A DNA stretch of 64,000 nucleotides, taken from NCBI GenBank assembly GCA_905221605.1, contig CAJNDS010000113.1, forward strand, positions 1,639,082 to 1,703,081, read 5' to 3'. The position numbers were made by a program, and so were the translations under genes. This document shows positions 55,215 through 64,000 of this stretch, one piece after another. Each line of letters opens with the position of its first letter. The first letter of the stretch is position 1. Under the pieces are notes generated by a model. The model saw only the letters and a list, made by a program, of their open reading frames with translations, was not told where the DNA came from and did no database searches. This stretch comes from Symbiodinium natans. Lineage: Eukaryota > Sar > Dinophyceae > Suessiales > Symbiodiniaceae.

Positions 55215-55397
55215 AGGGTTTAGGGTTTAGGGTTTAGGGTTTAGGGTTTAGGGTTTAGGGTTTAGGGTTTAGGGTTTAGGGTTTAGGGTTTAGGGTTTAG
55301 GGTTTAGGGTTTAGGGTTTAGGGTTTAGGGTTTAGGGTTTAGGGTTTAGGGTTTAGGGTTTAGGGTTTAGGGTTTAGGGTTTAGGGTTTAGGGTTTG
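55215..55397 (+). repeat. (TTTAGGG)n array
   Basis: About twenty-six nearly perfect units starting some 20 bases after the GC donor at 55,197. One of the cleanest G-sense arrays. Confidence 0.95.
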
Positions 55398-55599
55398 GGG
55401 ATTCAAGGGGGTTTAGGGGATTTAGCTGGATTTTAGGATGTGGGGGGGTTTAGGGGGGCCAAGGTGGGTTAGAGCATTTTGAGGGGGGTTTGGGATCTAT
55501 GCAGGGAGATAGCCTGTCTCAACCTCTGATCAACCCAACCTGCCCCAAGTCCTAGCCTACAACCCTGGAACCTTAAGCTCCCCCTCGGCCCAAAAACCA

Positions 55600-55765
55600 G
55601 GAGCCCTGGAACCCTCAAATCCTACACAGTCAACGCTCCGACGACAACCCTAGAACCTGAAATTCCCCAAAAACCAGGAGCACTAGATCCCCTTAAAGCC
55701 TACACAGTCAACGCTCCGACTACAACCCTAGAACCTGAAACTCCACAAAAACCAGGAGCCCTAGA
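55600..55765 (+). repeat. Two copies of a 78-base intronic direct repeat
   Basis: CCTACACAGTCAACGCTCCG starts copies at 55,621 and 55,699. Both continue through ACAACCCTAGAACCTGAAA and end in AAAAACCAGGAGC. Confidence 0.85.
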
Positions 55766-55852
55766 ACCCTCAAACCCTAAACCCTAAACCCTAAACCCTA
55801 AACCCTAAACCCTATCCCCTAAACCCCAAGAATTAACTCGCCCATTTGCCAG

Positions 55853-55902
55853 AGCGCCAAGGTGCCATGGCCATCCTTTTCCACTGCTACGACACGGACA
55901 TG
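55853..55902 (+). CDS. Gene C, exon encoding RQGAMAILFHCYDTDM
   Basis: GCCAG ends at 55,852; GC donor at 55,903. Two bases complete Lys, then 16 codons ending with the first four EF loop residues DTDM. Confidence 0.75.
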
Positions 55903-56269
55903 GCTGCTCGCCTAAACCCCAAGCCCTAAACCCTAAACCCTAAACCCCAAACCCCAAACCCCAAACCCCAAACCCCAAACCCTAAACCCCAAACCCTAAA
56001 CCCTAAACCCCAAACCCTCAACCCCAAACTTAAATCTGAAGTTCCCGGAGCCCTGAAGCTGTCAAAGCCTTCAGCGCGCATCCCCGCACCTCGTGCCCAC
56101 CAACCAGGAGCTCCACTCACTTACACAATAGAAAGGCCCATTAAAGGGTCCAGGGTTGAGGGAGGTTTAGGAGGGTTGTGGGTGGTTTTAGGCTGGTTTA
56201 GGGTTTAATTGGGGTTTAGGGTTCAGGGTTGGGTTTAGGGTGGTTTTAGGGGGCTGGTTGCCTTCCGAG

Positions 56270-56293
56270 GATTGCAACATCCGCTTGGGCGAG
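56270..56293 (+). CDS. Gene C, 24-base exon encoding DCNIRLGE
   Basis: CGAG ends at 56,269 and a GC donor begins at 56,294; eight codons in phase 0. It completes EF loop DTDMDCNIRLGE. Confidence 0.72.
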
Positions 56294-56757
56294 GCGGGGC
56301 AGCTGGGGTGACTTTTTATTGATTATGGCTAACCCCTAAGCCCAACACCCTAAACCCGAAACCCCTGAACCCTAACCCCGATTAAGGCCAGGGCATTTTT
56401 GGGGTTTATGGAGGTTCAAAAGGCCAAACACCACTCTCCCCCCCTCTCCTCCCCCCCCCCCCCCCGGGACAAATGGTCGTGCCCTGTGCCTTGATTTTGA
56501 AGCCTCAAGCCCTGTGAGAAGGACAAGCCACCTCCATGCCCCAAACTATTTGCGGAAGAAGGCGGCCCATTTAGGCTTGGAAAGAGCGGGTGCCCAGTGT
56601 AGGCCCATGTGGTTACAGGGGGCCTATAATCCCTACACCCCGAACCCTAAACCCTCATGTAGGGTTTAGGGTTTAGGATTCAGGGTTTAGGGTCTAGGGT
56701 TTTGGGTTTGTTGCATAGGGTTTAGGGCAGAAGCTCTAATGTCTCCGCATGATCCAG

Positions 56758-56818
56758 GCCATGCTCCTCATTGTGGAGCTCTACGCCGGCCTGCTCCACG
56801 CCGGGGGAACGGCCGAGG
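56758..56818 (+). CDS. Gene C, exon encoding AMLLIVELYAGLLHAGGTAE
   Basis: CCAG ends at 56,757; GC donor at 56,819. Phase 0 start continues the exit helix of the EF hand; one trailing G joins GT at 57,077 to give Gly. Confidence 0.75.
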
Positions 56819-57076
56819 GCTCCTCTGCACTCTCAACGTCCTTACTTTTTTTTGTTAGTTGGGTTGGTTGCTGGTTTAGGGTTTAGGGTTTAGGGTTTCG
56901 GGAAGGTTTTTTGTAGCTGCTGAGGGCCCTAAACCCGCTTGAGGCCCTCCTCAAGCCTGCTTGACGACCCTACACCCTACGCCCTATGCCCTACGCCCTA
57001 CACCCTACACCCTAAACCCTAAACCCTAAACCCCAAAACCCTAAACCCCCTTGTTTTGGAAGCCCACGTAGAGCAG

Positions 57077-57144
57077 GTTCGACGATGGAAGTGGCCATGC
57101 AGTCCGCCCAGTCCCGATTGCCACCTGACGTGCGCTTCGAGAAG
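57077..57144 (+). CDS. Gene C, exon encoding STMEVAMQSAQSRLPPDVRF...
   Basis: GCAG ends at 57,076; two bases complete Gly; frame ends ...VRFEK before a GC donor at 57,145 in phase 0. Reading on is open (ALRFRR), so the end is inferred. Confidence 0.65.
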
Positions 57145-57468
57145 GCGCTGCGCTTCCGGAGGCCCCCCGGGGGACGAGAGGGGTTAGGGTTTAGGGTTTA
57201 GGGTTTAGGGTTTAGGGTTTAGGGTTTAGGGTGTAGGGGTTGTGGTGTATATAGGGTTTAGGCGGGGGTTGTAGGGTGTAGGGTTTAGGGGGTGTGTAGG
57301 GTTTTGGGTGTCGGGCTGAGGGTTTGGGGTGTGGATGTCTTTACAGGGTTCCCGCTCGAAACCCGATGGTGCCTGCACCCTGTAAAAGGCGCTGCGATCA
57401 GAGCACCTCGGCTGCATCGAGGACAGTTTAGGGTTTAGGGTTTAGGTTTTAGGGTTTGGTATTATGGT

Positions 57469-57556
57469 GGTTTCCGAAATTAGGGGGTACCTTCGTGGGG
57501 TCCTTTTTTCAAGGGAATCCTGCTATTTGGGGGCTTGCTATAGGGGTCCCTTGTCT
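57469..57556 (-). repeat. Short dispersed repeat family P, copy 3
   Basis: On the minus strand it reads CCCCCAAATAGCAGGATTCC and AAAAAAGGACCCCACGAAGG, opposite in orientation to copy 2. Lies within a gene C intron. Confidence 0.75.
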
Positions 57557-57630
57557 TCGTAGGCTCCCGCGTAGATGTTAGGGCTTACGATTAGGGCTGT
57601 CAGCTTCGGCTGTGGGCCTGGTCATGGAAG

Positions 57631-57670
57631 ATGGAGGCCCTGAACTTTGTCCCCCTCGGCTCGGGTCAAG
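57631..57670 (+). CDS. Gene C, exon encoding MEALNFVPLGSGQ
   Basis: GAAG ends at 57,630, GT (GTCTAC) at 57,671. Thirteen codons plus one base that completes Gly with 57,861. Inserted because both its phases fit. Confidence 0.5.
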
Positions 57671-57860
57671 GTCTACGATTTAGGGTTTAGTCGTTTAGGG
57701 TTTAGGGTTTAGGGTTTAGGGTTTAGGGTTTAGGGTTTAGGGTTTAGGGTTTTTGTTAAAGGTTCAGGGTCTTTTACGGGCTTAGGGCTCAATGTTCTAG
57801 GGTTGGGGAGTTTTAGGGCGGGCTTAAGTTTTTTTGGGGTTCTCTGAGCTGTGCTCTAAG

Positions 57861-57883
57861 GCAACGACGGCAACATCAGCAAG
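57861..57883 (+). CDS. Gene C, 23-base exon encoding NDGNISK
   Basis: TAAG ends at 57,860; GC donor at 57,884. Supplies the middle of the second EF loop; with DE from the next exon it gives NDGNISKDE. Confidence 0.65.
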
Positions 57884-57929
57884 GCCGGGCTCCTGCTTTC
57901 TAAAGCTCACACCTTGATAGGGCTCACGG

Positions 57930-58050
57930 CCCTGAACCCTAAACCCTAAACCCTAAACCCTAAACCCTAAACCCTAAACCCTAAACCCTAAACCCTAAAC
58001 CCTAAACCCTAAACCCTACACCCTACACCCTAAACCCTAAACCCTAAACC
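57930..58050 (-). repeat. (CCCTAAA)n array in gene C intron
   Basis: About seventeen units, paired in opposite sense with the (TTTAGGG)n array at 57,680-57,760 upstream of exon 57,861. Confidence 0.92.
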
Positions 58051-58314
58051 GAGATAAGAGTTTGGGCTTACAGTGATCTTCGTTCTGGGGCCCACTTTTG
58101 TGTAAAGCCCAGGGACCTCCCGATGTAGATTCCGCCCGCAATTCGGTCTGCTCCAGGCCTAAGTCACATAGCTCCTTAGGGTTTTGCGGGGCTTTGCGGT
58201 CTCGTCCTAAACCCCCGAAGCTCCCCAACCCCTAAACTCCCTCCATCAACCCGAACTCCCAGAGTTCCTAAACGTACCAAACCTCCCTAAAAGGCCCTGA
58301 AGCCCCTGAACTTA

Positions 58315-58411
58315 GGATGTTCCCACGTATACTAACAGTCCTTCGTAGCGATGATGCTCGGGTGTACTGTCATCCCTCTGAAGGACTGTTAGTATAAGGG
58401 GCAACATCCCT
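58315..58411. mobile_element. MITE-like family M, copy 7
   Basis: Left arm GGATGTTCCCACGTATACTA and ACAGTCCTTCGTAGCGAT, right arm GAAGGACTGTTAGTATAAGG then GCAACATCCC. Confidence 0.8.
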
Positions 58412-58416
58412 AAACC

Positions 58417-58470
<54 letters not shown>

Positions 58471-58520
58471 AACCCTCAACACCCTCAACCCTCAACACCC
58501 TCAACCCTCAACCCTCAACC
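58412..58520 (-). repeat. (CCCTCAA)n variant array
   Basis: About fifteen CCCTCAA units directly abutting MITE-like copy 7 and lying before the last gene C exon. Confidence 0.92.
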
Positions 58521-58569
58521 GTCCCTAAACCCTCCCTAAACCCTAAACCCCCCCCCCGCTGGCGGCGAG

Positions 58570-58623
58570 GACGAGTTCGTCCAATTTGGCCAGTTCGCAC
58601 TTTTGGAGGCGCTGGAGCTCTGA
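58570..58623 (+). CDS. Gene C, last exon (DEFVQFGQFALLEALEL, stop)
   Basis: GGCGAG ends at 58,569; 17 codons in phase 0 end at TGA 58,621-58,623. DEF with Glu at loop position 12 completes the second EF hand. Confidence 0.75.
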   Translation, partial: DEFVQFGQFALLEALEL

Positions 58624-58805
58624 GGCCCTTCGGCCTTGAAGAGGTTAGGGCTCTTTTTTGGGCCTTTTGAGGGGTTCATTCGTGAAAAAAGGTGTCTTTT
58701 GGGGGGCCTTTTTTATATGTGTAGGGTTCAGGGTTTAGGGGCCTGACATCCCCGACCCCTGCAAAAAATCAGGGCCTTTTTTTTGGCCTTTTTTGGGCTC
58801 ATTTT

Positions 58806-58851
58806 GGGATGTTCCCCCCCTTATGCTAACAGCCCTTAATGGGGATTATAG
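58806..58851. mobile_element. MITE-like family M, copy 8 (left arm only)
   Basis: GGGATGTTCCCCCCCTTATG and CTAACAGCCCTTAATGGGGA with no matching right arm. Probably a truncated copy. Confidence 0.68.
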
Positions 58852-59644
58852 CACAGCGACCTGGCAGCCTCCAATGTGGGACCTTCCCATGCTCCTACAT
58901 ACGCACTGTCTACATCCAGAAGCTTCAAGGCCAATCTCTCTCTCTCTCTCTCTGTCTCTCTCTGTCTCTCTCTGCCTCTCTCTGTCTCTCTCTTTCTCTC
59001 TCTGTCGCTCTTTTCAGACGCCTCAGCAAAGGGCGTGTGGTTCTTGGCCCGATACCCAGAACCCCGCAGCCCCCGAAGGAAATCATGCGCTTTCATTAGC
59101 GATGCTTACGTGCCTTGAATCCAAGGTCGCTCCGCCGAACGGCGTGGGCCTGACCGAGCCAGCTGCAGCGCTGATGTATTCCACGGTCGCTTCCTCCTCT
59201 TTGCCATCCATGGGGTGTACTTGATGACCTGATTTTTTTGGGTGGCCTAGAGTCATATAAGGGGCCTTTTGTATTCCTTAAAACCTAGGCAAAAGTAGGC
59301 TTTGGGTTCTTAAGGTATGGTTTAGAGTTGAAGCTTCAGGGATGTGCACCGTATACTCCTAGGGTTGAGGGATTAGGGTTCTGTGGCAGGGTTGCGATTC
59401 TTCCAGTAAGCCCTAAGTTCAAACCCAAACTCCATATGATAAGCCCAATGATTAAGGTCTGTAATTTACAGGGGTGTCCTCTCAACGGATGGTCAGAGAG
59501 TGTGTACATGCGATTCCGTCCCAAACCTGACACACAAGTCTGCCACGAAGGGCCTCGCGGGTTCGATTCAAACCCTAAACCCCTAAACCCTAAACCCTAA
59601 ACCCTGAACCCTAACCCTGAACCCTAAAATCCGTACATTTCAGG

Positions 59645-59800
59645 ATGCTGACATTTGTTGCGGTTGCAGCATTTTCTGCCCAGCGGAGAAAGAGGAGGAT
59701 AATTCGGCGCCTGACTGCGCGTGCATGGCGCATGTTTGAGCAGCGCGCTGAGAAATGGAAGAGCACAAGCTGCCTGCCCTCCGCAGAGCTGCCATTTTTT
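59645..59800 (+). CDS. Exon-like island starting with ATG (MLTFVAVAAFSAQRRKRRII), unknown
   Basis: From ATG at 59,645 the frame reads a short hydrophobic start, then a basic helix (RRKRRIIRRLTARAWRMFEQ) and continues to a TTTAGGG array. It may be a first exon with a targeting sequence, or an internal exon starting after GCAG at 59,670. Product unknown. Confidence 0.4.
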
Positions 59801-60739
59801 TGGGTTTAGGGTTTAGGGTTTAGGGTTTGGTGTTTAGGGTTCAGGGGTTTAGGGGTTAGGGTTTAGAGTTTAGGGTTTGGGGTTTAGGGGTTTCGGGCTT
59901 AGGGTTCCTTGTAAGCTGGAATCTTTCAGCCATGCCTGTAGGGAGTTTCCTGTTACTTGGATGCATGGCCGCAAGTACATTGAGCACGGTCCTACCAAGC
60001 CCGAAACCCGAAAAGGCCGTATTCATATGAAACAGGGTATATATTACTGTTACTGGTGAAATCCTCAGTATGAGGTAGGAGGCCGAATCAGGGTCTTTCC
60101 ATCTAGGGTTCTTGGCTGTGCTCGCAACGGCGGCGGGCTCGTGGTTAGAACCATTCTGCGTTATAGGGCTTTCGGACTGAAAGGTCTCAAGGTTTCAGGG
60201 CTTTTGGGCAAAAGGGCGAAGGCTTTTTAGGATAGCTAAGGCGCGAGGGTTTCAGGCTTTGATGTCTCAGGGTTAAGGGTGAGACGGTTAGAAGCATCCT
60301 GAAGCAGTGAGATTTCAGTGTCCATATATCTTCGGAGACCTTAAACCCCAAACCCCGTCCTACTTTAAACTTAAGCCGTGAACCTGAAACCTGCGAAATC
60401 CCACATTTCAGAGTTTGACAGAAATGTTGCCACAGCAAGTGTGACCTGCATCACTTGCTAACACATTGCTATGGTCATTCTGTCGCACCGGCGATGTCCA
60501 CCATCTACTAGCTTGGTCAGCAGCCAGAAACTGCTGCGCAGCAGGGACTCGGGCAGCTTCTGAATGTTCTGGTTCGTCTCCATCCATAGCATGCTAGTGA
60601 TGGCTGCTCGTTCGCAACGTTTATCTCTCAAGCTGCCACACTGCCTTCTCGACACAAGGCGCCGTTCTTGTGCATTCAGTGGGGAATAATTATACGGAAA
60701 TGGGACCCCATGCATGCAACAGATCACCGCAAGATGCAC

Positions 60740-60786
60740 GCGAGCGCGCGCGCGCGCGCGCGCGCCCGCGCGCGCGCGCGCGCGCT
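60740..60786 (+). repeat. Alternating CG run
   Basis: About 45 bases of nearly pure CG dinucleotides with a few CCCG breaks, a sequence able to adopt Z-form DNA. An Arg/Ala-rich frame across it is an artefact. Confidence 0.9.
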
Positions 60787-62754
60787 GGCGCGCTGAGCGC
60801 ACCCATCCGAGTGTCTCAAAGCTTTGCAGACTAGTCATCCTTCTCTGCCACAAGTTGGTGATCCTGGCATGCCCTGATGTTCAGTTGAGGTTCGCAAGCT
60901 AGAAAGGGAACGTACATGCAGGAGTACCTCGGAGTGTTAGCACCTGGGAGGCGGTTGCGCGAACCCTCCTGTTTCCCGGCAGGCCGGGGTTCGACTATAA
61001 TTTTCTTCATTGCTCTACTGGAATTGCTGAAAATGGGATGGAGGGTCTCGTGCAAGGCAAGACTGTTTTACACAGCACGTTCGGCTTGTTCTCGTAGTGT
61101 GCTGATAAGATCATTCACCCTACCCCGCATCACCCCGTTATCCAGTTCCCTTTCCGAGCTTGCCAGCATTACACCGCCTTCCACCGCTGTTCTTTGTCCA
61201 CGCTGTGCAAAGCAGGTGCCTGCTACGCTCTCATAGAGGGTTTTTGGGGGTGTGGGGGGTTGCGTTTTTGGAAAAGCGACAGAAGGGTTGTATGGGGTAG
61301 GTATATACATATATATATAAGGGATTTGCAACAACTGACCTTTAAGCCAGAAGCCCAAACCATTCGTCCCAAACCTTCCACCTCAAGAGTCTGCGACATC
61401 TGCCACCTAAGCCCCGCAACGGCCGCGCCGGGAGCAGGTGGTTACACTTGGACCAGAAGACGTATAACCGTTTTTGCTTTTTTGGGCCTAAAACATTGGT
61501 GCTGGCTGCCCTAGGAGGCTTCGAAATCCTAAACCTCTAAACCCTACCATGGCACCTGAGAGGAAAAAGTGTGGGCATATGGGGGGGGGGGGTACCATAT
61601 GTATATATATATATATGGTATTTGTTATATGGCATTTTTTGATACAGTTACCTCAAATCGCAAACCCAAGCCAACACCTACACTGAACAAGAGGGCCTAA
61701 CTGGTAGGTGTTTTGGATTCGGGATTCCACGGGATTCTTCAGGCAACTCGCCGGGTTTGTTTGGTCATGCTATCGCTTGCTGTTTTCATTCCTGGGGGTT
61801 GGATTGATCCTAGTGATTCTCGTGTTTTTGTTAAGCGAATGCTTCCCTGTTTCCATCTCCCCTTGCCATTTTCGGTTGTCATGGCTTCAGCCGCTGCGCG
61901 GCCGTCAGTTTCGCCTGGCCTGAATCCCAAATCTTCCGTTCAAAACGTAAAGACTCTACAAGCTTGAAGATGGAAAGCCAGAAAATCAAGCAGAGTGCCG
62001 TGATGGCGAGAGTGCGGGTGGCGCGCTGGCGAGAGACCGGTGGGTGGTCCAGACGAGAGGGTTTTTCCGTCTCTGGAAGTTTCCCATAATGAGGGCATCC
62101 CTGATACCAGACTCCAAATTATGGGATCCGATCAAAAAGATCCAGCGCCACTCGCTTACAAACCAACAATATGCAAAGTGGAGAAGCTAGAAGAGATTCC
62201 GTGTGTACACGGTCTGGTGTTCGATTCACAAACGCTGGATCAGGGGGCAGAGAAAGCCTCCCCCACAGTTCACTTTGGAGATTCGCAGCTCGAGCCATGA
62301 AGGGCTTGAGAATCTTCCTCCTTGTTCTGTACAAACACTATTATGGCAACAATATATAGATGTTGTTGCTAAATATTGGCTAATATAGGCACTCCCCACC
62401 CCCCTCCCCCCTACTATGCAGCACCTGCAGAAAAGACACTGTGGATCTTTCCAGGCGCGAAATGGACAGCGACATGCAAGAACCTATGGGGCGAGCCTTA
62501 AAAATATTCAGAAATAGGCAAACCAGGTTTGTTTGCCAATTGTTCCTCCTGCCTATCCTTACCTTTCATCTCTTACATTCACCGGCCGAAGCCCTTCCCC
62601 GAAGATGACCGACGCAACTGTCCCCACAGCCACTGGCGTGACTGCCCAGTTTGCCGCCCAATCCTTGCCTCATGATGCCTGCCGCAGACATTGTGCACCC
62701 GACATGGCAAGATCGAAGGGGTTAGGGTTTGCAGGTTGGGTACACATCATGTGG

Positions 62755-62846
62755 GCCCTAAACCCTAAACCCTAAACCCTAAACCCTAAACCCTAAACCC
62801 TAAACCCTAAACCCTAAACCCTAAACCCTAAACCCTAAACCCTAAA
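62755..62846 (-). repeat. (CCCTAAA)n array
   Basis: About thirteen perfect units between unique sequences; the last clean telomere-type array in the window. Confidence 0.94.
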
Positions 62847-63264
62847 TGGGTACTTGCGACATAGGTTGCCCAACGGCCGGCGGCACGGGCATCGACAGAG
62901 CAGCGGCACGGCCGCATCCCGGCCATCCCTCCTGGACTCCAGGAGGCCGCTTGCCGAAAGTTGACATGGACACACAGATGGGTTTAGGGTTTAGGGTTAA
63001 GTCGTATCTTCTTCTGCAAGGTCAGAACCCGCCTGCAGAAAGTCCAAAACCGTGATGAAAGCCCGTAGCACCACCTTTTATGGTTCAGATTTTCGGGTTG
63101 GTGTGGGATGGGGCGCCGAACTACCAAGCAAAAATCGCCTTTCAAGAGCCTTCAACTGGACCAGAAAACCCCCCCCCTCCCCCTAAACCCTAGACCCGCT
63201 GCCTAAACCTTAAACCCTAAACGCTGGGGGTCGTGTGTAGCTACGTGGGTGCTTTGAAGACTGA

Positions 63265-63500
63265 ATTTTCATGCAACAAGTATGCCTCTCGAGTGCGTGC
63301 TGCCGAATGCGCGTACTTTGCTTGTATGTCGGGAACACGCACATGTGATGCGTGCACTTGGGATATTTGGGGGAACAACATCAACATGTGTCTTGTGCTG
63401 GCCCACAATAGTACTCCACTCTCGGGCACACGGTGACAAACGTGTACTTTGCATGTGTGTGGAGAACATGCGTGTGTGGTGCGTGCACTTGAGGGAGTGG
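63265..63500 (+). repeat. Diverged tandem duplication of about 134 bases
   Basis: Two copies share a CGTACTTTGC/TGTACTTTGC motif, GAACACGCACATGTGATGCG versus GAACATGCGTGTGTGGTGCG, and GTGCACTTG. A shorter GATAAGGACAATTGCAACCA-like repeat recurs at 63,790-63,830 and 63,905-63,935. Confidence 0.6.
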
Positions 63501-64000
63501 GCATCAACATATATACCTTGGTGACTCTTCGTGACGGCGGGCTGATGTGACTTCGATCGCAACCGGGTGTCGTTAGGATTCGTTAGGGAGATGTGACTTC
63601 ACACGCAAAAATGTGACTTAACCATCACCCAGTATCCCCCCAAGCCCTGCCAACACGCAGGTGGTAAATGGCGGGAAGGCTCCGCAGCGTGCAGCCGCCC
63701 TGCGCTCCTTGGCTCCTATGAAGGAGGAAGGAAGGAAGGAAAGAAAGGTTTAGGGTCCAGGGTTTAAGGTTAGCCCCTCCCCTCCCCCCAGCCCGAGAAT
63801 AAGGAAATTCACAACCAGATGGTTTAAACTGCAAGCAGAACATAGACATGTTACCATTGATTCAGCCCCAGAAGGGAGAGAGAATTTGCAGCCACAAAGC
63901 CGAAGATAAGGACAATTGCAACCAGGTGGTTGAAAGTAAAAAGTTTCGTTTGGAAGGTGAGGGAGGGTTTTTCTGAGAAACGGTTTTGTTTGAAAGTTGA

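Larger units (their letters stand above)
55120..58623 (+). other. Gene C 3' part: EF-hand protein, phased exon chain to stop
   Basis: Seven exons from 55,120 join in phase with no conflict and end in TGA at 58,621-58,623. Joining exons 55,853 and 56,270 gives the EF loop DTDMDCNIRLGE (Asp at 1, 3 and 5, Ile at 8, Glu at 12; the usual Gly at 6 is Cys). Joining 57,861 and 58,570 gives a second, weaker loop ending NDGNISKDE. The product is an EF-hand protein with a C terminus DEFVQFGQFALLEALEL. Upstream islands back to 50.9 kb, and perhaps 45.9 kb, are likely parts of the same gene, but their phases are less secure. Function beyond probable calcium binding is unknown. Confidence 0.72.
58624..64000. 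other. Region downstream of gene C, mostly unassigned
   Basis: Holds a (CT)n microsatellite (58,936-59,010), short telomere-type arrays (59,570-59,625; 59,800-59,890), a CG alternating run (60,740-60,786), AT hairpin-like sequence at 61,305-61,320 and 61,592-61,622, and unique sequence with short frames. One island (59,645-59,800) is protein-like. No complete gene was recognised. Confidence 0.5.

Noticed and set aside
60458-60853. 131-codon minus frame
   Set aside because: It crosses the CG alternating run, giving an Arg/Ala repeat, and the remainder shows no motif.

Overview
The window looks like nuclear DNA of an alga-type protist with plant-type telomere repeats (TTTAGGG/CCCTAAA), most likely a dinoflagellate. 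Three things point there. Degenerate TTTAGGG-type arrays fill a large part of all 64 kb. The real coding sequence is broken into tiny exons of about 20-100 bases. When the exons are joined in phase, roughly half of the introns begin with GC, a few apparently with GA, and the rest with GT, which is a known dinoflagellate habit. All confidently phased exons lie on the + strand, as expected for the one-directional gene clusters of dinoflagellates. Species cannot be named. Almost every conventional ORF in the window is a low-complexity translation of the repeats and is not a gene.

Layout. About 0.46-14.9 kb: gene A, at least 18 phase-compatible exons. The exons from 7.2 to 13.5 kb spell a conserved coiled-coil segment of an outer-dynein-arm docking-complex protein (ODAD1/CCDC63/CCDC114, Chlamydomonas ODA1/DC2 type), a flagellar axoneme protein. 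Its largest intron (8,331-12,429) carries long GAA, GGGGA, CT and poly-C tracts and a 1.6-kb open frame for an unrecognised acidic protein. About 18.3-28.3 kb: scattered exon-like islands of unknown product, possibly the 5' part of the next gene. 33.0-38.4 kb: gene B, an EF-hand calcium-binding protein whose two canonical loops are each split by introns and which includes a 21-base exon. Its first visible intron contains an array of ten near-identical 90-base hairpins and a tRNA-Ala(CGC)-like sequence. About 45.8-58.6 kb: further exon-like islands, becoming a confident chain (gene C) from 55.1 kb to a stop at 58,623, again with EF-hand loops. 58.6-64 kb: mostly unassigned sequence.

Throughout, telomere-type repeats tend to be in the TTTAGGG sense just after 5' splice sites and in the CCCTAAA sense just before 3' splice sites. 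Many introns could therefore fold so that their two ends pair. Other dispersed families are a roughly 95-base near-palindromic MITE-like element (eight copies), a second short family at 13.7, 38.8 and 57.5 kb, a terminal-inverted-repeat element at 40.2 kb, and a tandem AT-containing repeat at 7.6-8.0 kb. Exon calls rest on reading frame, splice dinucleotides, phase agreement and recognisable motifs; no transcript data were available.
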